A stretch of 64,000 nucleotides of DNA, taken from NCBI GenBank assembly GCA_023101725.1, contig JALJCO010003429.1:620001-684000 (forward strand), given 5' to 3'. The DNA is from Atherinomorus stipes (lineage: Eukaryota > Chordata > Actinopteri > Atheriniformes > Atherinidae). Below, piece after piece: positions 61,126 through 64,000 of this stretch (within the stretch, counting starts at the first letter, position 1; each line of letters opens with the position of its first letter). The position numbers and the translations under genes were made by a program. Under the pieces are notes generated by a model. The model searched no databases and had not been told where the DNA came from. It worked only from the letters and a program-made list of their open reading frames with translations.

Positions 61126-63395
61126 TATAATACTAATCCCATCAGAATAGGGCTTTACATTTATTTTTTTATTTTTTTCCAGTTTTTTCTCATAAATCTA
61201 ATTTGGCATTATTTTGGATAGAGAAGCTGGTTTTTGGCTGATTTTGAGGCTGGTATTGTTTGCTTTCTCACAGCTGTGAACATAATCCACCAAAAACCAC
61301 TTTATCCTCCTACTTTATGAAAGTCTCCCAGTTTTCCAGGCTTACATTTAGAGGATGGCACATAGGTGTTGCAAACACCAACATACTGTATGTTATCTTG
61401 GCTTCACAGAGTTAAAATACGGACGCTCCTTCTGCAACAGCTTTCTTTTAAATCAACATCTCATAGAGATCGCTGTATAAACTGCAGGATATTTTAGGGG
61501 TGCAGATGGATGTGTGAAATTAAATTTATTAGCAACATTTTGTTTGTTTAAACCAGAAAAGATAACAGTATTGACTCAATTAAATGCTTGTTAATAAAAC
61601 AGTTGATAAACTATCCAAGATAATAGATGGTAGATAATATGTCACATAATATATTAGTAAAGTGGTACATTATGTTGAGTTGTTGCAAGTCAGTATCCCT
61701 CATGTATTATTCATTATCCAGTATTTTCTTAAATACAGCAAACCCTCTACTTTGCCAGCAGACAGTGTGACCATCGATTTTTAGCTTTATGTCACCCATA
61801 TGCCACATTAACTAAGAGACGTGCACCTGTACAGCGCTTTGCCTTCGTTTTACATGTCAGAACCCACTTGTCCCTTTCTCCTTTGCGCTCTTTAATATTC
61901 CTGAAGGTCTCTCTCTCTCCGCCTCTCTCCCTCACACCGTCACCTTTATAACCGTTGCCGAAGCCGCTGCAAGACCCTGAATGTGTTCCAAATGAAATTG
62001 CCGAAGCAGCAGCATAAGATATCTATCAAGGCTCACCAGCATCGCAGGAGTAAAGAGAGCTTCTTATTAAATCACATTAGTTCCATCGATTTCTGTGTTG
62101 GCTCGCTCGACTTTTTGTCTCTTTCACCAAATGAGCTTTTAACTCCTGGCTGGCTGCAGCATTACTCAGTGTATTACTGTAGACAGAACATAATGGTACT
62201 GTACCTGAAAGCTGCAAGGGGGAGAGGGGAAGTTTAGCATATGTGACAGGGGTGCTTTATTTTTCAAGTTTTGAATTAATTTGCTTTTCTTGCTTTTTCC
62301 TTGTTTTTTTTTTACTGGTATTGTTGTGAAAATGATAATTACAGTCTTTGATGAGGTTCAGGCCCTCTCACAATCTTATAAGAGAATCCATTAACTTTAA
62401 GTGTGTTTATAGCCGTCTTCTGTGGACAGCAAAACAACCTGCTTATAGACATACACAGAACTGCCTCTAGGGGTCAGAGCTTTAATCACGGTGGGGTGAT
62501 TGAGTGGATTATAGATGGTGTAATGTGCACATCTCGGTTAAATAAGGTTTTGAGGACTTAGTGCACTTAAGTGCTGAGTAGAATGGTCACGCAGTGGGTG
62601 TGTTTATCCATTTTTGCCTCTTACTCGCGATCACCTCTGTGTGTGAGTGTCTCTTTGATTCATTTATGCTATCACGCACATCTGTCTGCAATTTAGAGGC
62701 CCTCATGATTACTCTGGTGGGAGATCACAGCAGGTCAGTGGGGACAAGCTGAGTAAAAGATCAGTGAATGACAGATGTACAAGTCTCGTTGTATTGTCAG
62801 GCACATCACTGAGCAACCTGGCTGCACTATTCCCAATGATGTAGAAATCAATGGGAGTGTAATCAATGGGTGTTCTTTATCGACACAGCAAACTGGCTAG
62901 CAGGGCCCCAGCTGACCCTTTGAACCAATACAAACCAGGCTGCTTCCCACATGAATGGAGTACTACACTGCGCAAGACCTGAGACAAAGAGCAGCACATC
63001 AGACAAGTGTTCAAAGTTAAGAAAAGCGTTTATGTCCTGTGGTGAGCATTATCCAGGTACACATTAGCTTTCAGTAAAATCCAAACAATGACAAGGGTTA
63101 TAACTCCTGCACTTTACAGAAAAAGCTCTTTAATTTCTAATTCATCCAAATATATTGATCAAGTAACGTTTTTAGGCAATAGCAAATTTTCTTCACCTCC
63201 CTGTAATTATCTGGGATGTTTATGCTTAAGTGAATCTTTTCAGTCTTTTCATTTCCTGCTTTAGTTCATTAGCACATTTCAGTCACTATGCTCTATGTTT
63301 TGAACTATTTCTGAAAGTTAGCCGTATTTACTACTTGATTTAATAATAAGACTGTAAAAAATTGGATTTATAGTGGCCTTTATATTGCAGGATCT
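61126..63395. other. Intronic stretch, possible conserved non-coding DNA
   Basis: Mostly unique sequence. About 61980-62190 has balanced composition and no repeat signature. The 84-codon frame at 61983-62237 has no recognised domain. T runs occur near 61158-61177 and 62303-62312. Confidence 0.35.
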
Positions 63396-63910
63396 CAAAG
63401 GACTAGATGTAACAAAGAAAATATGGATCAGAAAAACAACTTTATTACACATAAAAATGTTTTAAGAGGTATCTAAAAATATATTTAAGCAATGTTAAAG
63501 TGAGGGAACCAAGGCTTTTTTTTTTTTTTTTTTTTTTTTAAAGAAATGTCTTAAAACAGTCAGTGGGTTGTGTTGCCTTCAAGGTGTCAGGGAGGGCGTT
63601 CCACAAGCATGGGACCGCAACACAAAAGGCCCTATCTCCATGGTCCTTTGTATAGTTCTGGGTGGTCTATGTGGAGCAAGTTTGAGTGAGTGGAGGGGTG
63701 GGGTTAGGGTGTGTTTTTTGGGGTGAGGAGTTCTTTAAGATAGGGTGGGGCCTGTCCATGTGTGAAGAGGAAAACCTGATATTCAAACCAGGAGGAGATG
63801 GGGAAACAAGTGGGGGATGGGGATAATATGGTCATGTTTGTGCACTCACATCAGGACCCTAGCTGCAGACATTTGGATATACTGGAGCCTCTGCAGGCGT
63901 TTGCCTGTTT
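63396..63910 (+). repeat. Second repeat of the (CAAT)n-associated family, 3' portion
   Basis: Contains TGTTTTAAGAGGTATCTAAA, a T run of about 25 at 63517-63540, then GGGAGGGCGTTCCACAAGC, CAACACAAAAGGCCCTATCT and CTGCAGACATTTGGATATA. These correspond to the conserved downstream part of the fish repeat whose head is at 60406 (..GGGAGTTCCA..GAAAGGC..GCAGCATTTTGGA..). It lacks the CAAT head. Confidence 0.5.
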
Positions 63911-64000
63911 TTTCTATGTTGTACTAAAAATGCGGATAGGTTTTGCCACCTTTAATTTTTTATGCATTTGATTTTCATTGATTTCCATTTCATATATTGT

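Overview
The window reads as nuclear DNA of a teleost fish. It is AT-rich, almost free of long open frames, and full of repeat classes typical of ray-finned fish: ZBED-type hAT transposons, Tc1-like remnants, a tRNA-derived SINE, a Mag-like Ty3/Gypsy element and (CAAT)n-headed repeats. I could recognise only one host protein-coding exon. There is no bacterial-style gene layout, operon, CRISPR array, tRNA or rRNA gene.

The host exon (11674-12171, + strand) is the first coding exon of an NMDA-receptor GluN2 subunit, closest to GluN2A (grin2a; teleosts usually carry two copies, aa and ab). It sits between a strong polypyrimidine/AG acceptor and a GT donor in phase 0. A non-coding 5' exon must therefore lie upstream, and everything from 12172 to the window end is best read as the first coding intron, at least 51.8 kb long. 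No second coding exon was found.

Layout. 1-2588: sparse, no gene. 2589-3182: an inverted-repeat DNA transposon, itself invaded by a poly-A-tailed retroposed fragment with a 16-bp duplication. 3350-8108: a decayed minus-strand Mag-like Gypsy element with two ~140-bp LTRs and gag, protease, RT and RNase H remnants. It is split between gag and protease by a 1384-bp hAT element (5720-7103) with a perfect 8-bp duplication. 9844-10257 and 15973-16367: two SINE copies, each with target duplications. 11674-12171: the grin2a-like exon. 19192-19725: a hAT-like inverted-repeat element filled with an odd, nearly T-free purine tract. 25647-27264 and 42290-42892: two copies of one hAT-like family in opposite orientation. 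About 27590-27935: Tc1-like debris. 31665-32956: a hAT element carrying a nested Tc1-like deletion derivative (32459-32869). 41839-42045 and 54573-54802: palindromic hAT-like MITEs. About 54898-55155: 3' end of a non-LTR retrotransposon. 57259-57453: a (CTAT)n microsatellite of about 49 units. 60174-61125: an inverted-repeat element with a nested (CAAT)n-headed repeat, a relative of which also lies near the window end.

The features do not form a cooperating gene system. The interest lies in the receptor exon (an Arg/Ser-rich leader and apparent loss of one zinc-site histidine), in the layered insertion history, and in a few unique intronic stretches that could be regulatory. No clear novel biological system was found.
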